This document shows, piece after piece, positions 61,301 to 64,000 of a DNA stretch of 64,000 nt. The notes beneath the pieces are model-generated. The model saw nothing but the letters and a program-made list of their open reading frames with translations, did not search any database and had not been told where the DNA came from. The stretch's first letter is position 1, and each line of letters starts with the position of its first letter. Made by a program: the position numbers and the translations under genes. Source of the stretch: Nemertoderma westbladi (Eukaryota; Xenacoelomorpha; Nemertodermatida; Nemertodermatidae); NCBI GenBank assembly GCA_032718475.1, contig JAUCBJ010007525.1, positions 46,063 to 110,062 on the forward strand. Reading direction: 5' to 3'.

Positions 61301-64000
61301 GCATATTAGAAATGTATTACATTAGAATCAGGCACCCTAGAAAACATGAAAATATGAATAATAATAATTTTATGTTTCCATTAATACCAAGAACTAAGAA
61401 CCAGGAACAAGAATGAACTTATTGAAATATATTATGTGCAGTAATAAATATCAATATTGATTATTGTATTGATATTGGTTATCGGTATTGGTTATTGTAT
61501 CGATATTGGAATCGATATTGATCGATCGGAATCTGCTGTCGGTTAACTATTGTCGTTTGTTTTCAGTCGGTTGTCTGCTGTCGTCGTTTGTCTATGATCA
61601 TCTGTCGGTTGTCTGTTGTCGTTTGTTTGCTGCCGGTTGTCTGCTGTCGGTTGTTTACTGTCTGCTGTCGCTTATCTGTTGTCGTTTGTTTGCTGTCGGT
61701 TGTCTGCTGTGAGTTGATTACTGTCTGCTGTCGGTAATCGGTCGTCGTTTGTTTGCTGTCGGTTGTTTACTGTCTGCTGTCGCTTATCTGTTGTCATTTA
61801 TTTGCTGCCGGTTGTCTGCTGTGGGTTGTTTACTGTCTGCTGTTGGTTATCTGTTATCATTTGTTTTCAGTCGGTTGTCTGCTGTCGTTTGTCTATGATA
61901 TATATCTCTATGATATATGATCTATATATACTGGGTTACTATAAGAAATTGTTGTAAGTTTGATAAAAAATATCTTATTATTATTTTAAAATAAGTATGC
62001 ATAATATATCATATATATTACATTAAAGTACGGAATAATTATATTTAACGAATGTTTGTAATATAAATTAATTTTCTAGTTGCGCTTTAATAAATCCGTA
62101 TATTAAATTTCTTTATGTACATGTAGCAATTTAATATAGCCTGTATTGGGTGTAGTCTTGGCTTAGGGGCTAAGGGGTTCATACGAGGACAGTACATACT
62201 GGCTGCAACCTACCGCATGGAGATTGAGAAGTATGCTGCTTGAAGTATAGGAATAGTTGGAATAGTCAAACTAGTATTTTTCGCCGGTGGGCGAAAATTG
62301 TTGTGCCAGCAAATAATCAAATAAGCAAAAATAAGCAAATTGATCAGGAGATAGTATCATCTTGTTTCTTGCGTTATACGGGTTTATGAGGGTCCTGAAT
62401 CCGATGGAATCAATAAAAACAGCACTGGACATCGCAACCTTGTACTTTTTGGTGAAGGGTACGAAATTTGGTGCTGGCTCCAAAATTTGCCAAATTGCGC
62501 CGAAAAATACAAGCAGCAATGATCTGGCATATTAGAAATGTATTACATTAGAATCAGGCACCCTAGAAAACATGAAAATATGAATAATAATAATTTTATG
62601 TTTCCATTAATACCAAGAACTAAGAACCAGGAACAAGAATGAACTTATTGAAATATATTATGTGCAGTAATAAATATCAATATTGATTATTGTATTGATA
62701 TTGGTTATCGGTATTGGTTATTGTATCGATATTGGAATCGATATTGATCGATCGGAATCTGCTGTCGGTTAACTATTGTCGTTTGTTTTCAGTCGGTTGT
62801 CTGCTGTCGTCGTTTGTCTATGATCATCTGTCGGTTGTCTGTTGTCGTTTGTTTGCTGCCGGTTGTCTGCTGTCGGTTGTTTACTGTCTGCTGTCGCTTA
62901 TCTGTTGTCGTTTGTTTGCTGTCGGTTGTCTGCTGTGAGTTGATTACTGTCTGCTGTCGGTAATCGGTCGTCGTTTGTTTGCTGTCGGTTGTTTACTGTC
63001 TGCTGTCGCTTATCTGTTGTCATTTATTTGCTGCCGGTTGTCTGCTGTGGGTTGTTTACTGTCTGCTGTTGGTTATCTGTTATCATTTGTTTTCAGTCGG
63101 TTGTCTGCTGTCGTTTGTCTATGATATATATCTCTATGATATATGATCTATATATACTGGGTTACTATAAGAAATTGTTGTAAGTTTGATAAAAAATATC
63201 TTATTATTATTTTAAAATAAGTATGCATAATATATCATATATATTACATTAAAGTACGGAATAATTATATTTAACGAATGTTTGTAATATAAATTAATTT
63301 TCTAGTTGCGCTTTAATAAATCCGTATATTAAATTTCTTTATGTACATGTAGCAATTTAATATAGCCTGTATTGGGTGTAGTCTTGGCTTAGGGGCTAAG
63401 GGGTTCATACGAGGACAGTACATACTGGCTGCAACCTACCGCATGGAGATTGAGAAGTATGCTGCTTGAAGTATAGGAATAGTTGGAATAGTCAAACTAG
63501 TATTTTTCGCCGGTGGGCGAAAATTGTTGTGCCAGCAAATAATCAAATAAGCAAAAATAAGCAAATTGATCAGGAGATAGTATCATCTTGTTTCTTGCGT
63601 TATACGGGTTTATGAGGGTCCTGAATCCGATGGAATCAATAAAAACAGCACTGGACATCGCAACCTTGTACTTTTTGGTGAAGGGTACGAAATTTGGTGC
63701 TGGCTCCAAAATTTGCCAAATTGCGCCGAAAAATACAAGCAGCAATGATCTGGCATATTAGAAATGTATTACATTAGAATCAGGCACCCTAGAAAACATG
63801 AAAATATGAATAATAATAATTTTATGTTTCCATTAATACCAAGAACTAAGAACCAGGAACAAGAATGAACTTATTGAAATATATTATGTGCAGTAATAAA
63901 TATCAATATTGATTATTGTATTGATATTGGTTATCGGTATTGGTTATTGTATCGATATTGGAATCGATATTGATTATTGGTATCGATATTGGTTATTGGT
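61041..64000 (+). repeat. 1226-bp tandem repeat, 2.4 copies, runs off the window
   Basis: Copies at 61041-62266, 62267-63492 and 63493 onward, nearly identical over long stretches. Each holds two 155-bp degenerate units, a (GTCTGCTGTCG)-based minisatellite (61530-61895 in copy 1) and AT-rich sequence. The third copy diverges at about 63974, where a GATATTGGTTATTGG microsatellite is longer. Small ORFs inside are repeat-derived. Confidence 0.93.

Noticed and set aside
61488-63183. Repeated ORFs rich in CRLFAVGCLL and similar
   Set aside because: Translation of the minisatellite inside the 1226-bp repeat.

Overview
The window looks like a repeat-rich region of an invertebrate animal genome. Almost all coding sequence belongs to eukaryotic mobile elements: a Polinton/Maverick, two Gypsy copies, three BEL/Pao-type elements, non-LTR retrotransposon fragments, MITE-like elements and several satellites. 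There are no bacterial operons, tRNAs, rRNAs or CRISPR arrays that I could see. The only candidate host-type gene is an intronless MFS transporter at 57041-58312. The species cannot be named from the sequence.

1-25544 is a nest of insertions. A minus-strand BEL/Pao element (LTR 25174-25544, broken ORFs down to 22636) is cut by the right terminal repeat of a second Polinton (P2, 22163-22635). That is cut by a Gypsy element (copy A, 19345-22162). A second copy of the same Gypsy (copy B) sits inside copy A's reverse transcriptase. A nearly complete Polinton (P1, 903-19225, 18,323 bp, 315-bp terminal inverted repeats, 6-bp target duplication ACTAGT) is inserted in copy B's LTR. A 267-bp non-LTR fragment in turn interrupts P1's DNA polymerase gene. 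P1 carries on the plus strand an unknown ORF, a RING protein, packaging ATPase, pX-like protein, integrase, two penton-like paralogues, a basic core/pVI-like protein, major capsid protein, adenain-type protease and a VDFQ-family protein. Facing these on the minus strand are a probable PC4-like protein, protein-primed DNA polymerase B (broken) and a divergent TATA-binding-protein-like protein. Replication, integration, virion assembly and possibly transcription functions are therefore all present.

25545-28440 holds a non-LTR RT fragment, a 1.5-kb G-rich minisatellite and a 68-bp tandem repeat. 28439-38149 (minus) is a degenerate BEL/Pao element (BEL-B) that has lost RT and RNase H. 38150-41590 has no gene I recognise.

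41590-56270 is an array of about 147-bp monomers, many containing a match to the CTCF core motif. It is split by a 13.1-kb BEL/Pao element (BEL-A, 42161-55275, 5-bp target duplication AATAA). BEL-A has long extra ORFs on both sides of gag-pol, including a downstream reading frame with three CCHC zinc knuckles. Its RT lacks the catalytic YxDD segment and its integrase lacks the catalytic Glu, so it is not autonomous.

56271-64000 contains a hairpin, a 217-bp MITE, the MFS gene, a 1.28-kb terminal-inverted-repeat element with a 20-bp tandem array, and a near-identical 1226-bp tandem repeat that runs off the window.
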